DNA from: an uncultured Clostridia bacterium
GTDB taxonomy: Bacteria > Bacillota > Clostridia > Oscillospirales > Ruminococcaceae
Assembly (NCBI GenBank): GCA_945910815.1
Contig: CAMDZD010000001.1
Span: 124,001-188,000, forward strand
DNA: 64,000 bases
Reading direction: 5' to 3'
The position numbers and the translations under genes were made by a program. This document shows positions 1 to 9,523 of this stretch, one piece after another. Within the stretch, counting starts at the first letter, position 1, and the number at the start of each line of letters is the position of its first letter. The notes under the pieces are model-generated. The model did not search any database. It was not told the DNA's origin and saw nothing but the letters and a program-made list of their open reading frames with translations.

Positions 1-86
1 TAGTCAAGTTCTATTCCCTGTTCCTGCATACCCTCATAAATGCATTCCGAAACTGATATAGTTTCCTTGTTTACCTTAAAATCCAT
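1..86 (-). CDS. N-terminal fragment of a SPOCS/DUF3794-like protein, truncated by the window edge
   Basis: Minus-strand ATG at 86 preceded by GGAGGA; reads MDFKVNKETISVSECIYEGMQEQGIELD, resembling the N-terminus of DUF3794 spore-coat-type proteins. Confidence 0.5.
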   Translation of the reverse strand, partial: MDFKVNKETISVSECIYEGMQEQGIELD

Positions 87-216
87 AGTCTGTTGTCCTC
101 CTAAATATTTTGGTTCTGTCACATTATATTCGCATAAGCTTTCCCATATTACCCGACAGCAAAAAAATTTCATATAAAATTTTCATTATTTGCCATAATT
201 TTTTTGCTGATTTATA

Positions 217-245
217 TTGAAATTATTTCCCGCATTTGCTATAAT
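217..245 (+). promoter_or_regulatory. Putative sigmaA promoter (TTGAAA-17-TATAAT) for the lipoprotein gene
   Basis: -35/-10 match with 17-nt spacer upstream of 299. Confidence 0.5.
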
Positions 246-298
246 GTTAGTGTACATCATTAAATATATATGATGAATATATTTTTTATGAGGACTGA

Positions 299-1225
299 TT
301 GAAAATGAAAAAAAATATCTTTCTGTTTATAATTCTTTCAGCCGTCTGTCTTTTTGCATACGGTTGCGGAAGTCATGAAATTGAATCTGAAAACTCCCCT
401 CCGGTTGTTGAAACCGTTACGGAAACATCTCCTGTCACCGGAATACATACTTCCCGGACATCAATTACAGCTACAACAACTACTGTTTCAGCAACTGTAA
501 AGAATACTGCTGTATCTTCCGCAAACGTTTCCGGAACTTCTGTTCAGACAACGGCAACTTCTTTAGAAAATTCCGTCTCTGCAACGGCAACTACCTTTAA
601 ATCCCCGTCAGGCGAAACAAATTTCAAGCCTATAACAAATCAGCATGCACAGTATGAACCAAGAGTTCCCACTGTTCTGAAACCGCATGAACCCGTTATA
701 TATACTACTGCTCCGCCGACTACAGAAATTTCTTTCGAAACTACTACTGATTTAATTTCCGAAAGTCAGGAAACTCTGCCTCCCGAAGAAACTTCTCCTT
801 CCGAAAATACTGCTCCCGCACCTGTAACCCCTGACGAGCTTTATTTCTATGGAATGACTCCTTCCGATGACATAAAAGACCTTATCGGTTCATTCGGAGA
901 ATATGAAAGTATGACATCTACCCCCGGAGAATATAATGATGACGGCATTCAGGCTGAAAACAGACACTATTATTTCGCTGATATGGAGCTTATAACATTT
1001 GCATATGAAGATTCGGAAATTCTCGGGGAAATTATTATCAAAGATGATACTTTCTCAACCTCAAGGGGAATATCAATCGGAATGACTTCTGATGATATTA
1101 TTTCCGCATACGGCGAGGGAGAATATGACGGCATTATATATAAATATCAGACTGATAAAGGATTCCTCTATTTCCATACTGAAGAAAATGTGATAGACTA
1201 TATAGGCATTCACGGAATATACTAA
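299..1225 (+). CDS. Putative lipoprotein with Thr/Ser-rich linker and C-terminal globular domain
   Basis: N-terminal hydrophobic stretch and lipobox-like FAYGC; long T/S/P/E-rich linker; C-terminal GISIGMTSDDIISAYGEGEY motif. TTG at 299 or ATG at 305 could be the start. Confidence 0.6.
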   Translation: MKMKKNIFLFIILSAVCLFAYGCGSHEIESENSPPVVETVTETSPVTGIHTSRTSITATTTTVSATVKNTAVSSANVSGTSVQTTATSLENSVSATATTFKSPSGETNFKPITNQHAQYEPRVPTVLKPHEPVIYTTAPPTTEISFETTTDLISESQETLPPEETSPSENTAPAPVTPDELYFYGMTPSDDIKDLIGSFGEYESMTSTPGEYNDDGIQAENRHYYFADMELITFAYEDSEILGEIIIKDDTFSTSRGISIGMTSDDIISAYGEGEYDGIIYKYQTDKGFLYFHTEENVIDYIGIHGIY

Positions 1226-1235
1226 TCAAATCAAA

Positions 1236-1273
1236 AAGGCAGACTAAAAAAAGAGTCTGCCTTGTTTTTTTTA
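1236..1273. terminator. Bidirectional Rho-independent terminator between convergent genes
   Basis: AAGGCAGACT...AGTCTGCCTT hairpin with T-runs on both strands. Confidence 0.8.
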
Positions 1274-2821
1274 TTCAACCGGAAGTGCTGTTATTGTATT
1301 TGCAAGATACTGCTGTACTGCAAGTGCATCATTTGCGGAAATTCCGTCACCGTTTGCATGAACATCAGCATTAATAATTCCCTGTCCGGATAAAGCATTT
1401 TTCTGCGAATCGCTTACATATGAAGCTACTGCAACAACATCTGCAATATCAATGCTGTTATCACAGTTTGCATCGCCCCATAATATATTGGAATTTTCTC
1501 TGTAATAAAGCTTTATGCTTAAAAGTTCTGACGGCATATCAATCATATCACCAATATCATTGCTCCATATTCCGGAAAATGTTCTTTCTATAACGGATTC
1601 ATATGTGTTTTCGGGGAGTTCAACTTTTATTGTAACAGTATCATCTGACATCTGCTGTGTATCCCATGCTATGCCGTTCAGATTTCCAGCAATTCCTCCG
1701 CCCTGAGTTCCTTTGAATGTAAGTTCAGCATACTGTGCATTATTTGCATTGAATGTCCATTTGTTATCATCTGTTTTCGTAAATTCAATACTGTCCGGAG
1801 GTATAACAACAGGCTCTGTTGTCGTAGTAACTGTTGTAGTTTCAGTAGTAGTTGTTGTTGTCGGTTCGGAAACCGAAAGGTCAAAGCGTTGCGGTTCGTC
1901 TTTTATCTTAGTCCACATGTATCGTAAAAACCAGCCGTCAAAATCAGTAATTACTGACGAAGAACCTGCCATCATTATTGATGTACCGCTATCCGGAAAT
2001 CCTCCCGGAGGAAATCCGTCACTTTCGCCCTCTCCGCCGTAGAAATCAGTCATTCCGAATCCATGACCTATTTCATGTTCAAGAACATGTATTCCAGTAC
2101 CGTCAAGCATATTGATATATGCGTCATCTGAAAGTCTCTGACCCCAGTCACCACCGCAACCGCCTATTGCAGGAAATCCCTGTGTTGCCCATAAATACAT
2201 ATCAAATCTCTTGTCATCTCCTCCGGGATACTGATATGATTTGTCTGTGAAATGGTCAAATCTCGAAAGCTCTGACGGTGCAGAGGAAAGCTTGTCGGGA
2301 ATAGTTTCGATTCCGTTTGATGTATCATAGGAACTGTCATAATCTGAAATAAGACTGTCATATACAATCTCATCGGACTGTAAGTCAAGAAGTACATTTC
2401 TGTCAAGAACTGCCCAGCCGACTATTTTTACTTTGATATGTTCATAAGGCCAGTTTTCATATCCGGCAAGCCACTTATTCCAGTCGTTATAGCATTTTTC
2501 AAGCATAGTTTCAAGTTGTTTTCTCTGTTCAAGAGTAATCGTCTTGTATGACTGCCACCTTACAACATAATTAACAGTACCTTTTCCGGCAACAATCTGG
2601 TCAAATATTGTATTCCAATTTTCCGTTGAATGTTCCTTTTCGACTCTGTTCTGCCAAATCCAGTCACATGCATACTGATAATCTGACGGCAAATCACTTA
2701 TGCTTACTGCATTAGCAGTATAAGAAATATTCAAGCATTTTTCATAATTTAACGGAGCTGTAAGAGATACTGCAAGCAGTGATGCTCCAATAAGACCTGA
2801 TATAAGTTTTTTGAATTTCAT
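1271..2821 (-). CDS. Secreted metzincin-like metallopeptidase with C-terminal X-module and dockerin
   Basis: Signal peptide; HEIGHGFGMTD (HExxHxxGxxD); possible Met-turn SIMMAG; Thr-rich linker; C-terminal GDANCDNSIDIAD...ADVHANGDGISANDALAVQQYLA dockerin. Confidence 0.8.
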   Translation of the reverse strand: MKFKKLISGLIGASLLAVSLTAPLNYEKCLNISYTANAVSISDLPSDYQYACDWIWQNRVEKEHSTENWNTIFDQIVAGKGTVNYVVRWQSYKTITLEQRKQLETMLEKCYNDWNKWLAGYENWPYEHIKVKIVGWAVLDRNVLLDLQSDEIVYDSLISDYDSSYDTSNGIETIPDKLSSAPSELSRFDHFTDKSYQYPGGDDKRFDMYLWATQGFPAIGGCGGDWGQRLSDDAYINMLDGTGIHVLEHEIGHGFGMTDFYGGEGESDGFPPGGFPDSGTSIMMAGSSSVITDFDGWFLRYMWTKIKDEPQRFDLSVSEPTTTTTTETTTVTTTTEPVVIPPDSIEFTKTDDNKWTFNANNAQYAELTFKGTQGGGIAGNLNGIAWDTQQMSDDTVTIKVELPENTYESVIERTFSGIWSNDIGDMIDMPSELLSIKLYYRENSNILWGDANCDNSIDIADVVAVASYVSDSQKNALSGQGIINADVHANGDGISANDALAVQQYLANTITALPVE

Positions 2822-2852
2822 AAAAAATATCCTCCTGATTTAAATTATTTTA

Positions 2853-2881
2853 ATTTTACACCAGAATTTAATATTTGTCAA
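2853..2881 (-). promoter_or_regulatory. Putative sigmaA promoter (TTGACA-17-TAAAAT) for the protease-dockerin gene
   Basis: Consensus -35, near-consensus -10, 17-nt spacer. Confidence 0.6.
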
Positions 2882-2960
2882 CTATATTTTTCAACTTTTT
2901 TTCAGAAAATATATCAAATACATACATAAGTCAAAATTCATGTTAATTGCAAAAATTCCC

Positions 2961-2989
2961 TTGACATTACCGTCAGAAAATGATAAAAT
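2961..2989 (+). promoter_or_regulatory. Putative sigmaA promoter (TTGACA-17-TAAAAT) for 3029
   Basis: Consensus -35, near-consensus -10, 17-nt spacer. Confidence 0.6.
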
Positions 2990-3028
2990 ATTATTATTAC
3001 ATACTTTTGAAAAAAGGGAGATATTCCG

Positions 3029-3973
3029 ATGAATAAACTTAATGACGAAAGAAAGCAGTTCCTTGAAACAGCACTTCTTGAAAAAGGTGCTACAAAGAAA
3101 CTTCTTGCTGATATAGATGATATACAGGAACTCATATTTCTTATTACTGTACTGAATGAGCGTTCCGATAAAAATGTAGGATTTAAAATCGAGGACAGCT
3201 CGGAGCTTATATACAAGCACCTTATCGATAAAATTTCAGAACTTTCCGAATGTTTTCTCATTGCTGACGGTTCAACAGGCGGACTTCTTATAAAAGACAA
3301 TTACGCTGATTTGTTTACATGCCGTGAATTTGCTGAAGATGCCGTGAAACATTATTCAGATATGGGAATAGAATGTTCTGTTTTTGAATCAAAAAATGCA
3401 GGCAGAAATATTTTTGAATATCTTTACTATCTCGGTGTAAAATACCTTATGGTTGACTGCACAGAATCAAGTTACAGCATAGCTGTCAAAAGAAATGATA
3501 TACTTTCAAAATCAAAAATCAGAAAATCCGCTGAATGTGATATTGACAACCCCTCACTAAGATTTGCAATATCAAATTTCTACTGCTCGCTTAGTCACAA
3601 GGAAGCTTTCGGAATTGATGACAAAAAGCTTAATAATCTTCAGAATCTTATGATTTACTATACAGCCAATGCAAAATATCTCGTTCCGGCAAAGCGTAAC
3701 CCTGAAAATCCCCAAAAATTAACTATGGCTAAAACGACTATGGAAAATCAGGGCGAACTCCTCACTGTATTCACCGATAAGCCCGAATTTGACAAATCAT
3801 ATTCAGATGAATGGGAATTTGCCGTTCTCGATTTGGAAAGAGTTTTCCAGAGTGCTGTTGCCGGAAACTGTAACGGTATTGTTATAAATCCATCAGGCGA
3901 AAGACTTTCTCTTGACAGAGCAACTATTACTCATATAATTAAAACTGCAAAAAATATGAAAATTAAGGCTTAA
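3029..3973 (+). CDS. SseB-like domain protein
   Basis: C-terminal LTVFTDKPEF...NGIVINPSGERLSLDR resembles the SseB family; AAGGGAGA RBS. Confidence 0.5.
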   Translation: MNKLNDERKQFLETALLEKGATKKLLADIDDIQELIFLITVLNERSDKNVGFKIEDSSELIYKHLIDKISELSECFLIADGSTGGLLIKDNYADLFTCREFAEDAVKHYSDMGIECSVFESKNAGRNIFEYLYYLGVKYLMVDCTESSYSIAVKRNDILSKSKIRKSAECDIDNPSLRFAISNFYCSLSHKEAFGIDDKKLNNLQNLMIYYTANAKYLVPAKRNPENPQKLTMAKTTMENQGELLTVFTDKPEFDKSYSDEWEFAVLDLERVFQSAVAGNCNGIVINPSGERLSLDRATITHIIKTAKNMKIKA

Positions 3974-3976
3974 TCT

Positions 3977-4693
3977 ATGATTTACAGAAAACTTTCCATA
4001 ATTGCAGGAATATTTATGATTGGCATAACCTCATTTTTTTCAATGTATTTTTCAAGGGCAATCGTAAACCGTGAAAAATATCCCGTTCTCGGCGTTGACG
4101 TATCATCATATCAGGGCGAAATTGACTGGAAAATTATCGAAAATCAGGGTATAGAATTTGCATTTATAAAGGCTACCGAGGGAAGCGGTATGACTGATGA
4201 ATATATCCGCAGAAATCTTGAAAATATTGCGAATACAAATATATATCATTCGGCATACCACTTTTTCAGCTTTGACAGTGCCGGAGAAACTCAGGCGGAT
4301 AACTATATATCAGCTGTCGGAAAAGATGAAATAAATCTCCCTCCCGTAATCGATATAGAATTTTACGGCGACAAATTTGAAAATCAGCCCTTAAGAAATG
4401 AAGTATATTCGATACTTTCTCCACTTACCGAACGCCTTGAAAATTATTACGGTGAAAAGCCTATAATATATATTACCTCTCCGCTTTACTTTAAATATAT
4501 AGCAAATTCACCCTTTGAAGATTATCCGATATGGATTAGAAATGTAAATTCCGAACCCTTTATTATAAACTGGGATTTCTGGCAGTTCTCGGATAAAGGC
4601 ATGCTGGAGGGATATTACGGCAAGGAAAAATATATTGACCTTAATGTCTATAACGGCGATAAAGGAAAATTCATTGCCGAAATGACACGCTGA
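3977..4693 (+). CDS. Glycoside hydrolase family 25 (lysozyme-like), membrane-anchored or secreted
   Basis: N-terminal hydrophobic segment; VLGVDVSSYQGEIDWKIIENQGIEFAFIKATEGSG GH25 signature. Confidence 0.85.
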   Translation: MIYRKLSIIAGIFMIGITSFFSMYFSRAIVNREKYPVLGVDVSSYQGEIDWKIIENQGIEFAFIKATEGSGMTDEYIRRNLENIANTNIYHSAYHFFSFDSAGETQADNYISAVGKDEINLPPVIDIEFYGDKFENQPLRNEVYSILSPLTERLENYYGEKPIIYITSPLYFKYIANSPFEDYPIWIRNVNSEPFIINWDFWQFSDKGMLEGYYGKEKYIDLNVYNGDKGKFIAEMTR

Positions 4694-4705
4694 AAGGATT
4701 TTTTT

Positions 4706-5674
4706 ATGGAACCATTTAAATTAATTCCGCCTGTAAAAGATTATATCTGGGGCGGTACACGTCTGCGTGATGAATACGGAAAACAAAGCAGTTCTGAACG
4801 CCTTGCCGAAAGCTGGGAGCTTGCCTGTCATAAAGACGGTACAAGCATAATATCGGGCGGAAAATATGACGGCAGACCTCTTACGGATTTTATAGCTGAA
4901 CACCCCGAAGCTCTTGGTGATAACTGCCGTAATTTTGAACATTTTCCCGTATTAATCAAGCTTATTGATGCCCATGACAATCTTTCAGTTCAGGTTCACC
5001 CTGACAACAAATATGCTCTTGAACATGAGGGAGAATACGGCAAAACAGAAATGTGGTATATAGTTGACTGTGAACCCGATTCCGAAATTATATACGGATT
5101 CAAAGATAAAATCTCAAAAGATGATTTCCGCAGTTCTATTGAAAACAATACACTTCTTGACAAAGTGAACCATGTACCCGTAAAAAAGGGAGATGTTTTC
5201 TTTATAAAAGCCGGTACGCTCCACGCTATCGGAAAAGGTATCTTAATTGCGGAAATTCAGCAAAATTCAAATACAACATATCGTGTTTATGACTATAACA
5301 GAACCGATTCCAATGGCAATAAAAGAGAACTCCATATTGAAAAGGCTATTGATGTTACAGAACTTGAACCCATTGAAAATTCAAATCAGGAAAAAATAAT
5401 AGCAGAGGGTACCGATTACAGCCTTACGGAATTACTGGCAAAATGCAGGTATTTTACGGTTTATAAAGATACAATAATGCAGGAAAACAGATTTCACAGA
5501 AATAAAAATTCCTTTACTCACATTCTTGTAACTGACGGTGAGGGAACTCTGTTTTCAAATGATGATTGTTTTGCTTATAATATGAAGTTTACTAAAGGCG
5601 AAAGCATTTTTATTCCCGCAGGAATGAAATGGATTATTAACGGTAAATGCAGTATAATCTATACTGTAATATAA
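4706..5674 (+). CDS. manA: Mannose-6-phosphate isomerase, class I
   Basis: YIWGGTRLRDEYGK, VQVHPDNKYA, GTLHAIGKGILIAEIQQNSNTTYRVYDYNR. Confidence 0.9.
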   Translation: MEPFKLIPPVKDYIWGGTRLRDEYGKQSSSERLAESWELACHKDGTSIISGGKYDGRPLTDFIAEHPEALGDNCRNFEHFPVLIKLIDAHDNLSVQVHPDNKYALEHEGEYGKTEMWYIVDCEPDSEIIYGFKDKISKDDFRSSIENNTLLDKVNHVPVKKGDVFFIKAGTLHAIGKGILIAEIQQNSNTTYRVYDYNRTDSNGNKRELHIEKAIDVTELEPIENSNQEKIIAEGTDYSLTELLAKCRYFTVYKDTIMQENRFHRNKNSFTHILVTDGEGTLFSNDDCFAYNMKFTKGESIFIPAGMKWIINGKCSIIYTVI

Positions 5675-5691
5675 ATAAACGGAGGATTTTT

Positions 5692-6648
5692 ATGAAATAC
5701 TATGTAGGTATTGACCTCGGCGGTACTAATATCGTCGCCGGCGTTGTCGATGAAAATTACAACATAATCGCTACGGCTAAAACAAAAACAAACTGCCCCA
5801 GACCTGAAAAGGCTATTGCTGATGATATGGCTAAAATGGCTCTCGAAGCAGTAAAAAATGCAAAGCTTACTATTGATGATATTGAATGGGTAGGAATAGG
5901 CACTCCCGGAATCGCAAACAGCAAAACAGGTATTATTGAATATTCAAACAATCTCGGATTCAATAACACTCCTATGGTAAAATACATTCAGGAAACTATT
6001 GACAAGCCTGTATTTATCGAAAACGATGCAAACGCTGCTGCATACGGTGAATATGTAGCAGGTGCTGCAAAGGGTGCTAAAAATGCCGTATGCATTACTC
6101 TCGGTACCGGTGTAGGCGGAGGAATTATCATTGACGGCAAAATTTATTCAGGTTCAAATTTTGCAGGTGCTGAAATCGGTCATACTGTAATCGAAGTTGA
6201 CGGGGCGGAATGTTCATGCGGAAGAAAAGGCTGTTTTGAGGCATATTCATCTGCAACAGGACTTATAAGAATGACTAAAGAGGCTATTTCTGAAAATCCT
6301 GACTGCATTATGGCTAAAATGGCTGATGAAAAGGGTAAAGTTACTGCAAGAACTTCTTTTGATGCTATGCGTGCCGGAGATTCTGTCGCAAAAGCAGTGG
6401 TTGACAAGTATATCAAGTATCTTGCTGCCGGAATTACCAATACAATTAATATATTCCAGCCTGATATTCTCTGCATAGGCGGAGGCGTATGCAATGAGGG
6501 CGACCCACTTCTTCTCCCTGTAAAAGAACTTGTAAAGAAAGAAGTCTATACAAGAAATTCACCGAAAAATGCTGAAATCGTAATCGCTAAGCTCGGAAAC
6601 GATGCCGGAATTATAGGTGCTGCATTCCTCGGACGTGCAAACGCATAA
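5692..6648 (+). CDS. glcK: ROK-family glucokinase
   Basis: YYVGIDLGGTNI, ENDANAAAYGEY, CSCGRKGCFEAY; GGAGG upstream of ATG 5692, so the track start at 5647 is too far upstream. Confidence 0.9.
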   Translation: MKYYVGIDLGGTNIVAGVVDENYNIIATAKTKTNCPRPEKAIADDMAKMALEAVKNAKLTIDDIEWVGIGTPGIANSKTGIIEYSNNLGFNNTPMVKYIQETIDKPVFIENDANAAAYGEYVAGAAKGAKNAVCITLGTGVGGGIIIDGKIYSGSNFAGAEIGHTVIEVDGAECSCGRKGCFEAYSSATGLIRMTKEAISENPDCIMAKMADEKGKVTARTSFDAMRAGDSVAKAVVDKYIKYLAAGITNTINIFQPDILCIGGGVCNEGDPLLLPVKELVKKEVYTRNSPKNAEIVIAKLGNDAGIIGAAFLGRANA

Positions 6649-6655
6649 AAAATAA

Positions 6656-6690
6656 GGGTATTCCGTTTTTTTGCGGAATACTCTTTTTTA
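6656..6690 (+). terminator. Rho-independent terminator
   Basis: GGTATTCCG...CGGAATACTCTTTTTT. Confidence 0.8.
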
Positions 6691-6698
6691 TTAATTAT

Positions 6699-6738
6699 AA
6701 AAAAACAAGGACGGCATTAAAGATTTAAAAGCCGTCCC
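6699..6738 (-). terminator. Rho-independent terminator after fba
   Basis: GGACGGC...GCCGTCC hairpin with T-run on the minus strand. Confidence 0.75.
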
Positions 6739-6776
6739 GTTTGATTTGGATAGTTTTTTGATTTGTTTTTTTGTGA

Positions 6777-7640
6777 TTAAGCCTTGTTTACGCTTCCGAA
6801 AAGCTCCATTTTTTCCTTAACCTTAGCCTTGATAGCCTCAAATCCGGGAGCGAGAAGTTTTCTCGGGTCAAAGCCCTTGCCCTGTAAATCCTTGCCTGCC
6901 TCAATGTAAGCTCTTGTGGCTTCCTGGAATACAAGCTGACATTCAGTATTAACGTTGATTTTAGCAACGCCGAGTGAAATAGCTTTCTTAATCTGGTCGT
7001 CAGGGATACCTGTACCGCCGTGGAGTACGAGAGGCATATCGCCTACCTTTTCATTAACAGCAGCGAGTGTTTCAAAGCTGAGTCCTTCCCAGTTTGCAGG
7101 ATATTTTCCGTGAATGTTTCCGATACCTGCTGCGAGGAAATCAACGCCGAGGTCAGCAATCATTTTACATTCGTTAGGGTCAGCACATTCGCCCTTGCCG
7201 ATAACTCCGTCTTCTTCACCGCCAATAGCACCTACTTCAGCTTCGATTGAAAGACCGAGGTTGTGAGCAACGTTTACAAGTTCAGTAGTCTTTGCGATAT
7301 TTTCTTCAATCGGGAAGTGTGAACCGTCGAACATGATAGAAGTAAATCCGGCCTTGATGCACTTGTAACAGCCTTCATATGAACCGTGGTCGAGGTGGAG
7401 AGCAACAGGAACAGTGATTCCGAGTGATTCGTCCATAGCCTTAACCATTTCAGCAACAGTCTTGAAGCCTGTCATGTACTTTCCTGCACCTTCAGATACA
7501 CCGAGGATAACAGGTGAATTACATTCCTGAGCTGTAAGGAGAATAGCCTTAGTCCATTCAAGGTTGTTGATGTTGAACTGACCAACAGCATACTTGCCTT
7601 CTCTTGCCTTGTCGAGCATTTCTTTAGCAGAAACTAACAT
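6777..7640 (-). CDS. fba: Class II fructose-1,6-bisphosphate aldolase
   Basis: VPVALHLDHGSYE, SIMFDGSHFPIEENI, LVLHGGTGIPDDQIKKAI. Confidence 0.95.
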   Translation of the reverse strand: MLVSAKEMLDKAREGKYAVGQFNINNLEWTKAILLTAQECNSPVILGVSEGAGKYMTGFKTVAEMVKAMDESLGITVPVALHLDHGSYEGCYKCIKAGFTSIMFDGSHFPIEENIAKTTELVNVAHNLGLSIEAEVGAIGGEEDGVIGKGECADPNECKMIADLGVDFLAAGIGNIHGKYPANWEGLSFETLAAVNEKVGDMPLVLHGGTGIPDDQIKKAISLGVAKINVNTECQLVFQEATRAYIEAGKDLQGKGFDPRKLLAPGFEAIKAKVKEKMELFGSVNKA

Positions 7641-7700
7641 AATTTAAGATTCCTCCGTTTTTGGATAATTAATCTGAGTGCATAGCACTCCGGTAATTAC

Positions 7701-7729
7701 ATTATACTACATATTTCCTGAAAATGCAA
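7701..7729 (-). promoter_or_regulatory. Putative sigmaA promoter (TTGCAT-17-TATAAT) for fba
   Basis: Consensus -10 and 17-nt spacer. Confidence 0.5.
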
Positions 7730-7769
7730 TACGTTCATCGAAAAAATTTTTTGTAGTATTAAAAATTTT

Positions 7770-8024
7770 TTACACTAAGCAGAAAATCATTACACCAAAG
7801 AAAAACAGTATTGAAACAGAAAGCATAGCAATAAAACAGCGGTTTTTTGATTTTCTTCTGTTAGAGGATATTCCAAGACGGGATATATAGCGTTCTATTT
7901 CCTCCTCTGCGACTTGTTGCGGAAGTTCCATAACTTCCGGACGAAGATAAAAAACAGCCTTTTCAAAGTAAATGCTTTCGGGATTGTTTATTTCAATAAT
8001 CTTTTTGTTTACACCTTTTATCAT
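7770..8024 (-). CDS. Small protein with one C-terminal TM segment, unknown function
   Basis: ACGGAGGTTTTATCTG precedes ATG 8024; MIKGVNKKIIEI...FIAMLSVSILFFFGVMIFCLV. Confidence 0.55.
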   Translation of the reverse strand: MIKGVNKKIIEINNPESIYFEKAVFYLRPEVMELPQQVAEEEIERYISRLGISSNRRKSKNRCFIAMLSVSILFFFGVMIFCLV

Positions 8025-8165
8025 CAGATAAAACCTCCGTTTAAATATATTCAAAGAAAGTATTGACAATTTCTGAATAACATATTCAGAAAGTTTATTT
8101 ATAGTCAAAAATGCATAAAAAAATAATTTTTATTTATGCAAAATAGATAATTTTAGTGAAAACTC

Positions 8166-8194
8166 TTGTAAAATCTTATCTCCTGTGTTATAAT
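8166..8194 (+). promoter_or_regulatory. Putative sigmaA promoter (TTGTAA-17-TATAAT) for hpf
   Basis: Consensus -10, 17-nt spacer. Confidence 0.55.
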
Positions 8195-8257
8195 ATCCTT
8201 GTAATAATTTATGGCAGAATTTATTGGTATTCTGCTTTAAAGGAGGAACATACTACA

Positions 8258-8785
8258 ATGAAAGTAACTATCACAGCTAAAAAAATGCAGATAGCTCCGG
8301 CTTTTAACGAATATGCTGAAAAGCGTCTTGCTGACAAGCTCGACAAATTCTTTGGCGATGAAGCCGATGCTAAAATCACTCTCACTGAATTTAAAAATCA
8401 GATTATTCTCGAACTCACTGTAAAGTACAACAGCATGATTTACCGTGCTGAACAGCTCTCTGACGATAAGAATGATGCTCTCGATGCTGTTATTGATAAG
8501 ATTATCAGACAGATTCGCAAGAATAAAACTAAAATTGAAAAGCGTCTGAAAGATTCAGCTTTCAAACAGAATTTCAGCGATACTGTTGCTGAACAGGATA
8601 ACTATGAAGTTATCAAGCATAAAAAATTTGAAATGCGTCCTATGGACATTGATGAAGCTATTCTTCAGATGAATATGCTCGGTCATAATTTCTTTATGTT
8701 CTCCAATGCCTCAACCGGAAAGGTAAATGTCGTCTACAAGCGTAAAGAGGGCAATTATGCCGTTCTTGAACCTGAATACAATTAA
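8258..8785 (+). CDS. hpf: Ribosome hibernation-promoting factor, long form
   Basis: MKVTITAKKMQIAPAFNEYAEKRLADKLDKFF; C-terminal KHKKFEMRPMDIDEAILQMNMLGHNFFMF; AGGAGG before ATG 8258. Confidence 0.92.
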   Translation: MKVTITAKKMQIAPAFNEYAEKRLADKLDKFFGDEADAKITLTEFKNQIILELTVKYNSMIYRAEQLSDDKNDALDAVIDKIIRQIRKNKTKIEKRLKDSAFKQNFSDTVAEQDNYEVIKHKKFEMRPMDIDEAILQMNMLGHNFFMFSNASTGKVNVVYKRKEGNYAVLEPEYN

Positions 8786-8796
8786 CGGGTATAATT

Positions 8797-9465
8797 ATGG
8801 ATAAGAATGTAAAGGACGTTATACTTAAGCGTATAAACAGAACTTCTGAAAATCTCCTTAAAAACAATATGGAGGTTTACTATGCCTCAACAAAAGAGGA
8901 CGTTCCCGAAATCGTTGAAGGACTCCTCAATGACGGCGATGTTGTTGCAAACGGCGGTTCTATGACTATGAAGGAATGTAATCTCGCTGAACTTCTTAAT
9001 TCCGGAAAGTACAAGTATCTTGACCGTGATGCAATAGACCATTCAGAAGTAAAAAATCTGTACAGGGCATCATTTTCAGCAGATGCTTATATAACAAGTG
9101 CAAACGCTATAACTGAAAACGGTTGTCTTTATAATGTTGACGGAAACAGCAACAGAATCGCTGCGATTGCATACGGTCCTGATAAGGTAATAGTAATTGC
9201 AGGATATAATAAAATAGTTCCTACTCTTGAAGATGCTGTTAAAAGAGTAAAATGCGAATCAGCTCCCGCAAACTGTCAGAGACTTGAAAGCGGTACATAC
9301 TGCTATAAAACAGGTCAGTGCATATCAATGAAAAATCCTGATTCAATTCTTACTGACGGCTGTCCAAGTGAAGACAGGATATGCTGTAATTATCTTATAT
9401 CTGCATATCAGAGAGTCAAAGGCAGAATAAAAGTAATACTCGTCGGAGAAATCCTCGGATATTAA
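8797..9465 (+). CDS. LUD-domain protein (YkgG/LutC-like)
   Basis: NGGSMTMKEC, YRASFSADAYITSANAITENGCLYNVDGNSNRIAAIAYGP. Confidence 0.85.
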   Translation: MDKNVKDVILKRINRTSENLLKNNMEVYYASTKEDVPEIVEGLLNDGDVVANGGSMTMKECNLAELLNSGKYKYLDRDAIDHSEVKNLYRASFSADAYITSANAITENGCLYNVDGNSNRIAAIAYGPDKVIVIAGYNKIVPTLEDAVKRVKCESAPANCQRLESGTYCYKTGQCISMKNPDSILTDGCPSEDRICCNYLISAYQRVKGRIKVILVGEILGY

Positions 9466-9476
9466 ATAAAAAAATC

Positions 9477-9507
9477 AGGGGCGGAATTTTTATTCCGTCC
9501 CTTTGTT
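9477..9507 (+). terminator. Rho-independent terminator
   Basis: AGGGGCGGAAT TTTT ATTCCGTCCCT then T-rich sequence. Confidence 0.75.
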
Positions 9508-9523
9508 TATGGATTTTTTAATA

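Noticed and set aside
5647-5691. Upstream extension of the ROK kinase to 5647
   Set aside because: Overlaps manA; strong GGAGG precedes ATG 5692, and the conserved N-terminus YYVGIDLGGT starts there
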